Shown here in pieces: positions 9,454-18,719 of a stretch of 64,000 bases of DNA; position 1 is the first letter of the stretch, and each line of letters opens with the position of its first letter. Position numbers and translations under genes: made by a program. The DNA is from Lactococcus lactis. GTDB lineage: Bacteria; Bacillota; Bacilli; Lactobacillales; Streptococcaceae. The notes under the pieces were generated by a model. The model was not told where the DNA came from and did not search any database. It worked only from the letters and a program-made list of their open reading frames with translations. The stretch is from positions 496,001 through 560,000 of the forward strand of contig NZ_CP118969.1 of the NCBI RefSeq assembly GCF_029023865.1, written 5' to 3'.

Positions 9454-10581
9454 TTATTTTTTTAAAATAGAACTAAGTTTTTCAACGAAGAGATTAACTT
9501 CATCAATTGTATTCATTTCTGAAAAAGAAATACGTATGTTTTCTTTTAGTTTTTCAGAATTTTTCCCGTAAACAGCTTCAAGAACATGGGAAGGTTCAAT
9601 TGTACCGGCTGTACAAGCAGAACCAGTTGAGATTGCGAAACCAGCTAAATCAAGTTTGGTCAAGAGTAAATCATGATTTTCATTCGGAAAAGCAAGATTT
9701 AGAACATGAGGCATACTTGGACCAAAATTATTTTTATAAAATGAAATCTTTTGTTCTTCTAGTTTAGTTAGTAAAGTTTCATTAAGTTTTTCAACTGCTT
9801 GATAATTTGATTCAATATTTTCAAGGGCAAGTTCTAAGGCTTTAGCTAAACCAACAAGAGAATGGAGATTTTCTGTACCAGCCCGTCTTTTTTCTTCTTG
9901 TTCTCCTCCATGAATCAAAGCATCAAAATGTAGCTTTTCGTTATAGTACAAGAAGCCGACCCCTTTTGGTCCATGAAATTTGTGCGCTGATGCTGAGAGG
10001 AAATCAGCCGAAACATCCAGAGGATGCACTGAAAATTTTCCCATTACTTGAGTAGCATCAACATGAAAAACTGCTTGATGTTGCTTCAAGAGCTCTCCGA
10101 CTTCCTTTACTGGAAGAAGTTGGCCTGTTTCATTATTAGCCCACATCATGCTGACTAAAATTGTATCAGGACGCAAGTTTTCTTCTATAAGTGAAGCTGG
10201 GAATGTTCCGTCCGCTTTTGGTTTTACAAAGCTAACATCAAATCCATAACGGTCATGAAGATATTGAACAGTATTTAGAACAGAAGGATGTTCAATAGCT
10301 GTTGTGATGATATGATTTCCTTTATCTTTATTAGCCAGTGCATAACCAATTAAGGCTTGGTTATTTGCTTCGCTAGCACCAGAAGTAAAAATGATATTGC
10401 GACTTGGAACTTCTAGAGCATTTGCCACAGTTTCACGGGCTTTACGAACAATCTGACTTGAAGCACGTCCGAGACTGTGAATGCTAGAGGGGTTTCCAAA
10501 ATTAGCGGATAAACTTTCTGAGATTGCGGTGATAACATCAGGAAGTAGAGGTGTTGTAGCAGCGTTATCTAAATATATAAT
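9454..10581 (-). CDS. Cysteine desulfurase, IscS/NifS family, apparent ATT start
   Basis: PLP enzyme that moves sulfur from cysteine to acceptor proteins for Fe-S clusters or tRNA thiolation. The frame translates as (I)IYLDNAATTPLLPDVITAI, then a PLP lysine in SAHKFHGPKG and a catalytic cysteine in STGSACTAG, giving 375 residues, the usual size. No ATG, GTG or TTG gives a complete protein: the frame is closed by TAG at 10591-10593, and the first internal ATG (10428) would remove about 50 residues including LDNAATT. Homologues begin MIYLDNAATT, so the ATT at 10579-10581 occupies the start position, with AGG about 8 nt upstream. Either ATT is used or the start was lost by mutation. Confidence 0.88.
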   Translation of the reverse strand: MIYLDNAATTPLLPDVITAISESLSANFGNPSSIHSLGRASSQIVRKARETVANALEVPSRNIIFTSGASEANNQALIGYALANKDKGNHIITTAIEHPSVLNTVQYLHDRYGFDVSFVKPKADGTFPASLIEENLRPDTILVSMMWANNETGQLLPVKEVGELLKQHQAVFHVDATQVMGKFSVHPLDVSADFLSASAHKFHGPKGVGFLYYNEKLHFDALIHGGEQEEKRRAGTENLHSLVGLAKALELALENIESNYQAVEKLNETLLTKLEEQKISFYKNNFGPSMPHVLNLAFPNENHDLLLTKLDLAGFAISTGSACTAGTIEPSHVLEAVYGKNSEKLKENIRISFSEMNTIDEVNLFVEKLSSILKK

Positions 10582-10821
10582 TTGATTTTCCTACCTTTCA
10601 TAGTAATTGCTGGATATTTTATAAGGAAATGATTTAATTCCATCAGGATTAAAAGTCCCCTTACCTGTAAGCTCTATTTTACCATTTTTTTATTCTTTTT
10701 ATATGAAAAGCAATGAGATTATTCTTTAAATATCTTATAATCTTATTCAGATCAATTAATGTGATTTATTGATGGTATATTTCTAATAATAATTATATAA
10801 TATTCTTAGGGAGGTTTTATT

Positions 10822-11253
10822 ATGGTTGAAGAATATAAAAATATCTTAGTTGCAGTAGATGGTTCAGAACAAGCTTATGATGCCCTTCGTGAAGCGGTTG
10901 GCACAGCAAAATTAAATCATTCACATCTGAAAATATTGTATGTTTTAAATGATAAGTTAGCAAATATTCCAGTACATTTAGACACAATGACCTTGTATAA
11001 AAGTGTACAAGAGCATTCTGATTATGTTGTAGAGCAAGTTCAAGAATATCTTAAAGGCACAGAAGTTGATTTTGAGATTGTACGTTTAACTGGCAGCCCT
11101 AAAAGAGAAATTATTAATTATGCAAACGAAAATAATATCGATTTAGTTGTAATTGGGTCAACTGGTCTTGATGCGATTGATCGTTTTATCATTGGTTCAA
11201 CAACACAGTATATTGTTAACCATGCCTCTTGCAACGTAATGGTTATTAAATAA
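10822..11253 (+). CDS. Universal stress protein UspA family
   Basis: A 143-residue single-domain Usp protein, an ATP-binding fold induced by stress or starvation; its targets are unknown. The N-terminal strand ILVAVDGSEQAYDAL and the C-terminal ATP motif GSTGLDAIDRFIIGSTTQYIVNHASCNVMVIK (phosphate-loop pattern G-2x-G-9x-G-S/T) are both present. GGGAGG is about 8 nt upstream, and TATAAT at 10796-10801 is a probable -10. A second paralogue lies at 36059-36496. Confidence 0.93.
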   Translation: MVEEYKNILVAVDGSEQAYDALREAVGTAKLNHSHLKILYVLNDKLANIPVHLDTMTLYKSVQEHSDYVVEQVQEYLKGTEVDFEIVRLTGSPKREIINYANENNIDLVVIGSTGLDAIDRFIIGSTTQYIVNHASCNVMVIK

Positions 11254-11261
11254 AGAAAAGA

Positions 11262-11290
11262 AAAAGTCGTCAATTGAGATGACTTTTATT
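11262..11290 (+). terminator. Terminator of the universal stress gene
   Basis: AAAAGTCGTC/GATGACTTTT stem (one G-U pair), AATTGA loop, then a T-rich tail. Confidence 0.75.
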
Positions 11291-11313
11291 TTATAAATTA
11301 ATATATCAAAAAT

Positions 11314-11342
11314 AAAAATACCAACTTAGTGTTGGTATTTTT
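11314..11342 (-). terminator. prs terminator
   Basis: AAAAATACCAAC (11314-11325) pairs with GTTGGTATTTTT (11331-11342). It is a perfect 12-bp stem, 32 nt beyond the prs stop on the minus strand, and symmetrical enough to act both ways. Confidence 0.8.
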
Positions 11343-11374
11343 CAATTGCTTAAAGTGTTTCTATAAGAATTCCT

Positions 11375-12340
11375 TTAATCTTGAGGTTTTTCATGTTCAA
11401 AAAGTGGAGAAACTGGACGTCCTTCGTGGATACGAAGAATAGCACTGGCTAAGTATTCAGCTGCACTCAAATATTTTACATTTAAAGGTTTGCGATGGTT
11501 TGTCACAACAGAATCTGTGACCAAAATTTCTTTGATATCTGCTTTTTCAAGAACATCAGCGGCTCCGCTAGTAAATAATCCGTGGCTGGCAACTGCATAA
11601 ATTTCACTTGCTCCCGCTTCGCGTACAACATTTGCAGCGTTGGCAAAAGTGACCCCAGTGTTCAAAATATCATCGATAAGAATAACTTTTTTACCTGAAA
11701 CATTACCGATAACATATCCGTTTTCACGGTTTTTGTCATCATCTTCATAGTCAACAATGGCAATTGCTGACTCTAAGTATTCAGCAAGTGAGCGTGCACG
11801 TTTAATCCCAGAATTTTTTGGTGCAACAACAATCACGTCATCACCAAATAATCCACTCTTACGGTAGTAGTCAGCAAAAAGTGGGACAGTAAACAAGTTG
11901 TCTACAGGTATATCAAAGAAACCTTGTACTTGGACAGCGTGAATATCGAGGGTTAATAAGCGGTCAGCTCCAGCTTTAACAATCATATCAGCAACTAATT
12001 TGGCTGTGATTGGTTCACGAGAAGTCGCAGTACGGTCTTGACGAGCATATCCAAAGTATGGGATAACAACGTTAATTGTACGAGCAGAAGCACGTTTACA
12101 TGCGTCAATCATGATTAGTAATTCCCAAAGGTGATCGTTAACAGGGCAGCTTGTTGATTGAACAATAAAGATGTCTTGACTACGGACACTTTCTTCCATG
12201 TTAATCATAATTTCACCGTCGGAAAACTGTTTTGAAGAAAGTTTTCCTAGAGGAACTCCTGTAAACTGGCTAATTTTCTCAGCAAGACCAGGGTTTGAGT
12301 TTAAGGCAAAAAGCTTTAAGTGTGAATCAGAGTAAACCAC
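11375..12340 (-). CDS. prs: Ribose-phosphate pyrophosphokinase
   Basis: Makes PRPP from ribose 5-phosphate and ATP, feeding purine, pyrimidine, histidine and tryptophan synthesis. At 321 residues it is a class I enzyme. Motifs seen are [24 protein letters not shown], the flexible-loop pattern YARQDRT, and the PRPP-binding loop [14 protein letters not shown]. The start is GTG at 12340, with GGAGAG 6 nt upstream on the minus strand. Confidence 0.97.
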   Translation of the reverse strand: MVYSDSHLKLFALNSNPGLAEKISQFTGVPLGKLSSKQFSDGEIMINMEESVRSQDIFIVQSTSCPVNDHLWELLIMIDACKRASARTINVVIPYFGYARQDRTATSREPITAKLVADMIVKAGADRLLTLDIHAVQVQGFFDIPVDNLFTVPLFADYYRKSGLFGDDVIVVAPKNSGIKRARSLAEYLESAIAIVDYEDDDKNRENGYVIGNVSGKKVILIDDILNTGVTFANAANVVREAGASEIYAVASHGLFTSGAADVLEKADIKEILVTDSVVTNHRKPLNVKYLSAAEYLASAILRIHEGRPVSPLFEHEKPQD

Positions 12341-12586
12341 GATTTCTCTCCATTTTCTTTTATGAAATAATATAGTTCTATTTTAGCAAAATAATGGTGA
12401 TTTTCATAGTCTATATCTGTAAATATCTTTGTGAATTAATCTGAAAATAAAATTTGAGAGTATTTTGAATAATTCTTTCAAGCAAAAAATTATTTCACAA
12501 ACTTAAAATTCTAATAAATTAAAAAAGCGCTTTAATGCTTGATGTATAAGCGATTGAAAACATTTTCAAAAAAACGAGAATGTAAA
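12341..12586. other. AT-rich intergenic stretch between prs and the lipoprotein gene
   Basis: No gene is visible here. It holds the upstream region of prs (a minus-strand TATATT-type -10 is possible near 12370). It also holds AAAGCGCTTT near 12525 and a 7-2-7 inverted repeat, TTGAAAACATTTTCAA at 12554-12569. The last resembles a CcpA cre site, but with CA in place of the central CG. Confidence 0.4.
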
Positions 12587-12662
12587 GTTTGTGAAAGTTC
12601 GTGCAAAGTCTTGCGTTTACAAAAGCGAAGTGTTACAATGGTTCTGTAAGGTTCGTGAAAGG
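12587..12662 (+). promoter_or_regulatory. Promoter of the repeat lipoprotein gene with direct repeats
   Basis: TTGCGT (12611-12616), a 17-bp spacer and TACAAT (12634-12639) form the promoter. Three copies of GTTYGTGMAAG flank it: GTTTGTGAAAG at 12587-12597, GTTCGTGCAAAG at 12597-12608 and GTTCGTGAAAGG at 12651-12662. The first two are offset by exactly 10 bp, one helical turn, just upstream of the -35. The layout suggests a dimeric regulator. Confidence 0.65.
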
Positions 12663-12704
12663 TAAGTGTTACGAACAAATTATTTATTTTTAGGGGAATT
12701 AAAA

Positions 12705-13850
12705 ATGAAAAAAACAAAAGTGATCTCACTTCTTGCAGTTTCAGTACTCTCAGTTTCTTTACTTGCCGCTTGTGGAAGTAATAACTCTTCAAGTAGCTCT
12801 GATAAAAAAACAGAACAATCATCAAAAGCAGAAGTTTTTGCTGGTGCAACTCAAGGAACAAACAACTTCTCTGATTTGCAAAAAGGCTTTGCTAAAAATG
12901 GAGCTTGGTTGAATGCAACTAAAGGTGATATGGATGCTTCTGGGAAAACTTTGACTGTTGAAGGTCTTTTCTTAGGTGACGGACAAGTCGCTCGTAAATT
13001 GGCAATCTACAATCAAGATAGCAGCCACAAAATTACTGACCGTTATACTTTGACAGTTGATAAAATTGAAGTGAAATCTCCTGGTTTCTATATTTCAAAT
13101 GGTACTGTTAAAGGGAATGTTGATGTATTTGCAACTGGCTTCCACGGACAAACTGGTACAGGTGTTGAAGGACAAGCAACAATTGATGGTAACTTGACTT
13201 TTGCTAGCCAAGACCTTCTTGATGCTTACAATAAATTACCAGATGCTCAAAAAGTTAAAGTAACTGGTACAACTTCAGTTGTTAAAGGCGATGTTGTTTC
13301 ATTCAAACCTGGTGGAATTACAGCTGGCGCTCACGGAAATGTAACTTATTCATTTGAAGGAAATGGTACAGATACAGAAACTGGGGCAACAACTGGTACT
13401 GCTGATGTTTCAGTATTGAAAAAAGCACTCGGTAAAAATGGTGCTTGGCTTGTAGCTACTAACGCTGATGTTGATGCTTCAGGTAAAGACCTTACAATTG
13501 ATGGTACTTTCCTCAATGAAAAATCAGCTGTTCAACGTACACTTGCAATGATTAAACAAAATGATCAACACCAAGTCACTAAATCTTATACTTTGACAGT
13601 TAAACGCTTGATTGTTAACTCACCTGCTTTCGATCTTGAAGGTGGTAATATCAAAGGTGACGTTTATGTCGGTAAAGATGCTTCAATTATGGCACGCGAC
13701 ATGAAAGGGACTGATGGTCAATCAATCCAATCTGAAATCACTGGAAATCTTTACTTTGCAACTCAAGAACAACTTGATACTTACAAAGCTCTTCCAGCTG
13801 CAAACCAATTTAAAGTCTCTGGCGAAGTTGCTGTAAAAGCCGCTAACTAA
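12705..13850 (+). CDS. Lipoprotein with two repeated domains, function unknown
   Basis: A 381-residue surface lipoprotein: signal peptide, then lipobox LLAACGS with the lipidated Cys near residue 23, then a Ser-rich linker. The body is an internal duplication of about 130 residues. Both copies start KNGAWL(N/V)AT, continue with D(M/V)DASGK(T/D)LT, then YTLTV(D/K), and end in GNL(T/Y)FA(S/T)Q and a short strand. I do not recognise a characterised family. I chose ATG 12705 because GGGGAA lies upstream and the signal peptide begins MKKTK; an earlier in-frame ATG lacks a ribosome site. It is monocistronic. Confidence 0.85.
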   Translation: MKKTKVISLLAVSVLSVSLLAACGSNNSSSSSDKKTEQSSKAEVFAGATQGTNNFSDLQKGFAKNGAWLNATKGDMDASGKTLTVEGLFLGDGQVARKLAIYNQDSSHKITDRYTLTVDKIEVKSPGFYISNGTVKGNVDVFATGFHGQTGTGVEGQATIDGNLTFASQDLLDAYNKLPDAQKVKVTGTTSVVKGDVVSFKPGGITAGAHGNVTYSFEGNGTDTETGATTGTADVSVLKKALGKNGAWLVATNADVDASGKDLTIDGTFLNEKSAVQRTLAMIKQNDQHQVTKSYTLTVKRLIVNSPAFDLEGGNIKGDVYVGKDASIMARDMKGTDGQSIQSEITGNLYFATQEQLDTYKALPAANQFKVSGEVAVKAAN

Positions 13851-13867
13851 TGAACTAAAAATTGTCT

Positions 13868-13895
13868 AAAAGGCTCTCTATGAGCCTTTTTTTCT
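13868..13895 (+). terminator. Terminator of the repeat lipoprotein gene
   Basis: AAAAGGCTC (13868-13876) pairs with GAGCCTTTT (13882-13890), followed by TTTTCTT. Confidence 0.88.
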
Positions 13896-13909
13896 TACTT
13901 AAAATATAG

Positions 13910-14011
13910 TATAATGGGACATACGTGTAGTTCTATACAAAAGTGAATCTGTCAGTAAAAATGTTACTGACAGAAAATAAAAAAGTTTTGTCAGTGAAAA
14001 ATTACTGACAA
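13910..14011 (+). promoter_or_regulatory. pnp promoter and double-hairpin leader
   Basis: TATAAT at 13910-13915 is a likely -10; I see no clear -35. The roughly 210-nt leader carries two successive hairpins made of the dispersed word: TCTGTCAGTAA (13948-13958) with TTACTGACAGA (13964-13974), and TTGTCAGT (13988-13995) with TTACTGACAA (14002-14011). pnp leaders in other bacteria are autoregulated through an RNase III-cut hairpin, so a similar role is plausible. Confidence 0.6.
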
Positions 14012-14132
14012 GAGGTTCAGTAATGACAGATTGATTTTTGTTTAGAAAAACATAAAGCTAAAATATATTACAAAAGCAGGAGACTGGACTGTTAGAGAAA
14101 GTTCATAGCATTTCAAGTCAAGGAGAAAAACA

Positions 14133-16415
14133 TTGGCAAAAGAAACATTTTCAATCGAATTTGCAGGTCGGACATTAACTGTTGAAACAGGTCAAGTTGC
14201 AAAACAAGCAAATGGTGCTGTTGTTGTACGTTATGGAGATACAACTGTTTTAACAGCCGCTACAATGGGTAAAATGGCTACGGGTGATTTCTTCCCACTT
14301 CAAGTGAACTATGAAGAAAAAATGTATGCTGCTGGTAAATTCCCAGGAGGTTTCAACAAACGTGAGGCTCGTCCGTCGACTGATGCGACATTGACTGCTC
14401 GTTTAATTGACCGCCCAATTCGTCCTATGTTTGCTGAAGGTTTTCGTAATGAAGTTCAGGTAATTAATACTGTTCTTTCTTATGATGAAAATGCTTCTGG
14501 TCGTGTGGCAGCAATGTTTGGCTCTTCTTTAGCGCTTGCAATTTCTGATATTCCATTTGATGGACCAATTGCAGGTGTTGAAGTTGCTTATATTGATGGA
14601 GAATATATCATCAATCCAACTGTTGCGGAAAAAGAGGCATCAAGTTTGGAGCTCTCTGTTGCGGGAAATATCAACGCAATCAATATGGTTGAATCTGGGG
14701 CCAAGGAACTTTCAGAAGAAGTGATGCTTGGTGCACTTTTGGCAGGACATAATGCTGTTAAAGAATTAATTGAATTTCAAAATGAAATTGTTGCAAAAGT
14801 TGGAAAAGAAAAAGCTGAAGTTGAACTTTTGCATGTTGATGAAGATTTAAAAGCCGAAGTGATTGCAGCTTACAATTCAGATTTGCAAAAAGCAGTTCAA
14901 ATTGAAGAAAAATTGGCGCGTGAATCTGCGACAAAAGCAGTTAAAGAGGCGATAATTTCTGTTTACAGTGCAAAATATGAGAACGATGAAAATCTATCAA
15001 TCATTTTGCGTGATCTTGCTGAAATTCTTGAAGGAATGGAACATGCGGAAGTTCGTCGCTTGATTACTGAAGATAAAATCCGTCCTGATGGACGTAAAAT
15101 TGATGAAATTCGCCCGCTTGATGCTGAAATTGACTTTACCCCACGTAATATTACACATGGGACAGGTTTATTTACTCGTGGTCAAACCCAAGCTTTATCA
15201 ACATTGACTTTGGCACCAATGAATGAAGCACAAATCATTGATGGTTTGAATGATGAATATAAAAAACGTTTTATGCATCATTATAATTTCCCACAGTATT
15301 CTGTTGGGGAAACAGGACGTTACGGGGCACCTGGACGTCGTGAAATTGGTCACGGAGCGCTCGGTGAACGTGCTTTAGAACAAGTATTGCCTTCTTTAGA
15401 GGAATTCCCTTATGCCATTCGTTTGGTCGCTGAAGTTTTAGAATCAAATGGTTCGTCATCACAAGCTTCAATCTGTGCAGGAACACTTGCACTGATGGCT
15501 GGTGGTGTACCAATCAAAGCACCAGTTGCTGGGATTGCGATGGGCTTGATTTCTGACGGAACAAATTATACTGTTTTGACAGATATTCAAGGGCTTGAAG
15601 ACCATTTTGGTGATATGGACTTCAAGGTTGCGGGAACTCGTGACGGGATTACTGCACTACAAATGGATATTAAAATTTCAGGAATTACACCAGAAATTCT
15701 TGCCGAAGCTCTTGCACAAGCAAAAACTGCACGTTTCCAAATTTTTGATGTAATTGAAGCAACAATTGCACAACCTCGTGAAGAGTTAGCACCTTCAGCA
15801 CCTAAAATTGATACAATTACAATTCCTGTCGATAAGATTAAAGTTGTCATCGGTAAAGGTGGCGAGCAAATCGATAAAATTATTGCTGAAACGGGCGTAA
15901 AAATTGATATTGATGACGAAGGACTTTGTTCAATTTTCTCTTCTGACCAAGCAGCGATTGATCGTGCTAAAGAAATTATTGCTGAACTTGTTCGTGAAGC
16001 AAAAGTTGGTGAAATTTACGATGCAAAAGTGGTTCGTATCGAAAGTTTTGGTGCTTTTGTAAATCTATTTGGTAAGCAAGATGCAATGGTGCATATTTCT
16101 GAAATGGCTTGGGCTCGGACAGAAAATGTTGAAGATGTTGTGAAATTAGGTGACACTGTCAAAGTTAAAATCATGAAAATTGATGACAAGGGTCGCGTAG
16201 ATGCATCAATGCGTGCTTTAGTTGAGAAACCAGAAGGTTATGTTGAACCTGAGCGTAAACCAAGAGAACGCCGTGAAAATGGTGACCGTCGCAGTCGTAA
16301 TAATGACCGTAATAATCAGGGAAATAAAGTTGGAAACCACAGTTTTGAGCTCCGTGAACGTAAATCACATATTGATGAAGAGTTTCCAGAACTCTCAACT
16401 AAAAAACCAGAATAA
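14133..16415 (+). CDS. pnp: Polyribonucleotide nucleotidyltransferase (PNPase)
   Basis: Phosphorolytic 3'-5' exoribonuclease of RNA decay, trimeric, cytoplasmic. The 760 residues contain two RNase PH domains (first starts [15 protein letters not shown]; second near [20 protein letters not shown]), a KH domain with [13 protein letters not shown] near residue 570, and an S1 domain ([22 protein letters not shown]) near 625-695. A basic Arg/Asn-rich tail follows. The start is TTG at 14133, 7 nt after CAAGGAG. Confidence 0.98.
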   Translation: MAKETFSIEFAGRTLTVETGQVAKQANGAVVVRYGDTTVLTAATMGKMATGDFFPLQVNYEEKMYAAGKFPGGFNKREARPSTDATLTARLIDRPIRPMFAEGFRNEVQVINTVLSYDENASGRVAAMFGSSLALAISDIPFDGPIAGVEVAYIDGEYIINPTVAEKEASSLELSVAGNINAINMVESGAKELSEEVMLGALLAGHNAVKELIEFQNEIVAKVGKEKAEVELLHVDEDLKAEVIAAYNSDLQKAVQIEEKLARESATKAVKEAIISVYSAKYENDENLSIILRDLAEILEGMEHAEVRRLITEDKIRPDGRKIDEIRPLDAEIDFTPRNITHGTGLFTRGQTQALSTLTLAPMNEAQIIDGLNDEYKKRFMHHYNFPQYSVGETGRYGAPGRREIGHGALGERALEQVLPSLEEFPYAIRLVAEVLESNGSSSQASICAGTLALMAGGVPIKAPVAGIAMGLISDGTNYTVLTDIQGLEDHFGDMDFKVAGTRDGITALQMDIKISGITPEILAEALAQAKTARFQIFDVIEATIAQPREELAPSAPKIDTITIPVDKIKVVIGKGGEQIDKIIAETGVKIDIDDEGLCSIFSSDQAAIDRAKEIIAELVREAKVGEIYDAKVVRIESFGAFVNLFGKQDAMVHISEMAWARTENVEDVVKLGDTVKVKIMKIDDKGRVDASMRALVEKPEGYVEPERKPRERRENGDRRSRNNDRNNQGNKVGNHSFELRERKSHIDEEFPELSTKKPE

Positions 16416-16554
16416 GCTCAATCATAAAATGGAAAAGCTGTAAAAATAGACCTTGAAATAAAATAAAATTTACTGATTAAAATGCTAGCCTATCCAGAAG
16501 TCATAGATGGCTAATGGATAGATGATAACCGAAATGTGATTATTCATGCTTGGA

Positions 16555-16614
16555 TTTCTGTCAGTAAATTATTTGTTTATTTAGCTTGTAAATAATCACT
16601 GACAGGTCTGTCAG
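16555..16614 (+). repeat. Inverted pair of the dispersed word before the SseB-like gene
   Basis: The 208-nt pnp-to-next-gene interval shows no gene. CTGTCAGTAA at 16558-16567 continues into AATTATTT and can pair with AAATAATCACTGACAG at 16590-16605, making a long hairpin. A further CTGTCAG (16608-16614) lies 9 nt before the next start codon, where no Shine-Dalgarno is visible. Confidence 0.65.
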
Positions 16615-16623
16615 CAAAAAAAT

Positions 16624-17394
16624 ATGTCAAATTATAATCTCAATCCAGAACTAGATGAACGTTTGCGAGTTTCATTAGCAAATCCAGGCTCATTTATGGA
16701 AGACCTCTCATTGGTCTATGCTTTTCATCAATTTCCAGTATTGGCACCAAAATCAGTTTTCTTTGTTCCGATTGAAGACCATAAGGCACTACCTGTTTTT
16801 ACAACAGAAGAAGAACTTGAAGTTTTCCTGTCAGAACTGACAGACTTTGAGACGGAATGGGAATTGCACTCATTAATTGAAATTTTAGACCAATTAATGG
16901 AAACGGATATTGATATTTTAGCAATCAATCCTAAATTACCTCAAGATGAAGCTAAAGGCAACACCGTTTACTTTGGGACACCAGAATTAATGCAATTTTT
17001 AGTTCATTATACTGAAATTTTGAATAAAGTTTTTAGTCCGGAAAATCTTGAGGCTGAACAAAGAGAAAAATATTATTTCGTTCCAGCTTTCGTCACAACA
17101 AGTGGTCAGAGAACTTTCCCTAATCTAATCAATCAGGACAATGAAGAATATCTTCCTTTGTTTGATAATTTAGATAGTTTGGCTAAATGGCACAATGAAG
17201 CCTACTTTAGTCAAGCCTTTAAGGAAAATAATGGACAAGTTCTACTTTTAAAAATTGATGAATTATTAAATGGAGAAGATGAAGCCATAAATGACTTAGG
17301 AAAAAGCCTAGGAATTACTGTAAATCCTTTGGACTACTCACAAGAAGAAGTTCAAAATTCAATGGTCACTTGGGAAGAATTAACAAGAGATTAA
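16624..17394 (+). CDS. SseB-like protein
   Basis: A 256-residue acidic cytoplasmic protein. It contains two copies of an SseB-type pattern: FFVPIEDHKALPVFTTEEELEVFL near residues 45-65, and YFVPAFVTTSGQRTF then YLPLFDNLDSLAKWH near 145-190. The SseB fold occurs in many bacteria without an agreed function; streptococci carry a similar gene between pnp and cysE. The coding sequence contains CTGTCAGAACTGACAG at 16828-16843. There is no good ribosome site; the ATG at 16624 was chosen as the first in a frame that matches the family start. Confidence 0.7.
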   Translation: MSNYNLNPELDERLRVSLANPGSFMEDLSLVYAFHQFPVLAPKSVFFVPIEDHKALPVFTTEEELEVFLSELTDFETEWELHSLIEILDQLMETDIDILAINPKLPQDEAKGNTVYFGTPELMQFLVHYTEILNKVFSPENLEAEQREKYYFVPAFVTTSGQRTFPNLINQDNEEYLPLFDNLDSLAKWHNEAYFSQAFKENNGQVLLLKIDELLNGEDEAINDLGKSLGITVNPLDYSQEEVQNSMVTWEELTRD

Positions 17395-17457
17395 ATCAAT
17401 TGAAAGCTTGATTTAGTCAATTACACGTTTTTGAATCAACAAGGCCCACAATGCTTA

Positions 17458-17466
17458 TGGTATAAT
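17458..17466 (+). promoter_or_regulatory. Extended -10 promoter of cysE
   Basis: TGGTATAAT at 17458-17466, an extended -10 with no convincing -35. Transcription would start about 28 nt before cysE. Confidence 0.7.
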
Positions 17467-17500
17467 TTACTATAAGTATTTTTTAACGAAGTAGGAAAAA

Positions 17501-18100
17501 ATGAACGAAAAAAAGAAAGGTTTTTGGTCTGAAGCAATTCGAGTGACCAAAGAAAATGATCCGGCAGCTAGAACTGCCCTGGAAGTCTTTTTGACCTATC
17601 CAGGAGTAAAAGCTCTTGCAGCTCACCGAATTTCACATTTTCTTTGGCGTCATCATTTGAAACTTTTGGCTCGGATGCACTCACAATTTTGGCGATTTTG
17701 GACTCAAATTGAAATTCATCCAGGAGCAGAAATTGCCCATGGCGTCTTTATTGACCATGGTTCTGGATTAGTTATTGGCGAAACTGCCATTGTTGAAAAG
17801 GACGTCAAGCTTTATCATGGAGTTACCTTGGGGGGGACAGGAAAAGATAAAGGGAAACGTCATCCAACAATTAGACAAGGGGCATTAATTTCTGCCCATT
17901 CTCAACTTTTAGGTCCTATTGAAGTTGGAGAAAATGCAAAAGTAGGGGCGAGTGCTGTTGTGGTAACAGATGTTCCGCCAGAAGTAACTGTTGTTGGAAT
18001 ACCTGCAAAAGTTGTTCGAGTTAAAGGTAAAAAAGATGTCGAGCGCATCATAAGCCTTGAAGAAAAAAGAGAAGCAAGCTATCATTCATCACATTTGTGA
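17501..18100 (+). CDS. cysE: Serine O-acetyltransferase
   Basis: Acetylates serine to O-acetylserine, the precursor of cysteine. The 199 residues show the short CysE N-terminal helices and a left-handed beta-helix of hexapeptide repeats: IEIHPGAEIAHGVFIDHGSGLVIGETA, the catalytic segment LYHGVTLGG, then RHPTIRQGALISAHSQLLGPIEVGENAKVGASAVV. It heads the probable run cysE-TMEM175-cysS-mrnC, linking cysteine synthesis with cysteinyl-tRNA synthetase. Confidence 0.97.
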   Translation: MNEKKKGFWSEAIRVTKENDPAARTALEVFLTYPGVKALAAHRISHFLWRHHLKLLARMHSQFWRFWTQIEIHPGAEIAHGVFIDHGSGLVIGETAIVEKDVKLYHGVTLGGTGKDKGKRHPTIRQGALISAHSQLLGPIEVGENAKVGASAVVVTDVPPEVTVVGIPAKVVRVKGKKDVERIISLEEKREASYHSSHL

Positions 18101-18113
18101 GGAGAAATGAGAA

Positions 18114-18707
18114 GTGAAAAAGAGAAAAGTAGCCATTTATGAGGGACATTTACTTGCAACTTTAAAATCATTTACGGATGCTGTTATGTCTATCATTGCA
18201 ACGATTATGGTTTTAGAAATTCCTTTACCAAAACTTATTGGCAATAATCAGTATGATTTTCGTGAAACAAGCAGCTCACTCATTATTTTCTTTGTGAGTT
18301 TTCTGGTTGTTGTTTCTTATTATTTTCAATTTAGTAAGTTCTTTGGACGCATAAAGAAAATAAGTGGTTGGCAGATTTTTGCTTATACAATTTTTCTCAT
18401 GCTTGTCTCACTTTTTCCCTTTATGACCCAAATTGATAATGGAATTCATCCCGCATACTTCACAATCATCTATGTTTTATATATTATTGTGACCTCACGG
18501 TTTGCTTCTTTGCTTATCAAATATACTTACCGCCTGAATGAAATAATAATCAGCAGGCATCAGTCACGTAAACCTTGGGATTTGATTGTGATGTCTGCAC
18601 TTGCTATTGTGATTTCGAGTATTGGATATCCTGCTTATACGGGGATTCCATTGCTCTATTTACCAATACGTTCTCTTATCACCTCTATTGTTTATGATGA
18701 AGATTAA
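18114..18707 (+). CDS. TMEM175-like potassium channel family protein
   Basis: A 197-residue polytopic membrane protein with about six hydrophobic segments. The first helix carries SFTDAVMSIIATIMVLEI (residues about 19-36), matching the FSD-containing pore-lining helix 1 of bacterial TMEM175 channels, with T in place of S. Bacterial members form leaky K+ channels. The start is GTG at 18114, 10 nt after GTGAGGAG; an ATG at 18107 is out of frame. Location between cysE and cysS may just be operon placement. Confidence 0.82.
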   Translation: MKKRKVAIYEGHLLATLKSFTDAVMSIIATIMVLEIPLPKLIGNNQYDFRETSSSLIIFFVSFLVVVSYYFQFSKFFGRIKKISGWQIFAYTIFLMLVSLFPFMTQIDNGIHPAYFTIIYVLYIIVTSRFASLLIKYTYRLNEIIISRHQSRKPWDLIVMSALAIVISSIGYPAYTGIPLLYLPIRSLITSIVYDED

Positions 18708-18719
18708 GAAGGAAATAGA

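Noticed and set aside
10594-10685. Minus-strand open stretch upstream of cysteine desulfurase reading IELTGKGTFNPDGIKSFPYKISSNYYER
   Set aside because: No usable start codon in frame, a stop close upstream, and about 29 open codons is not unusual by chance in this AT-rich DNA.
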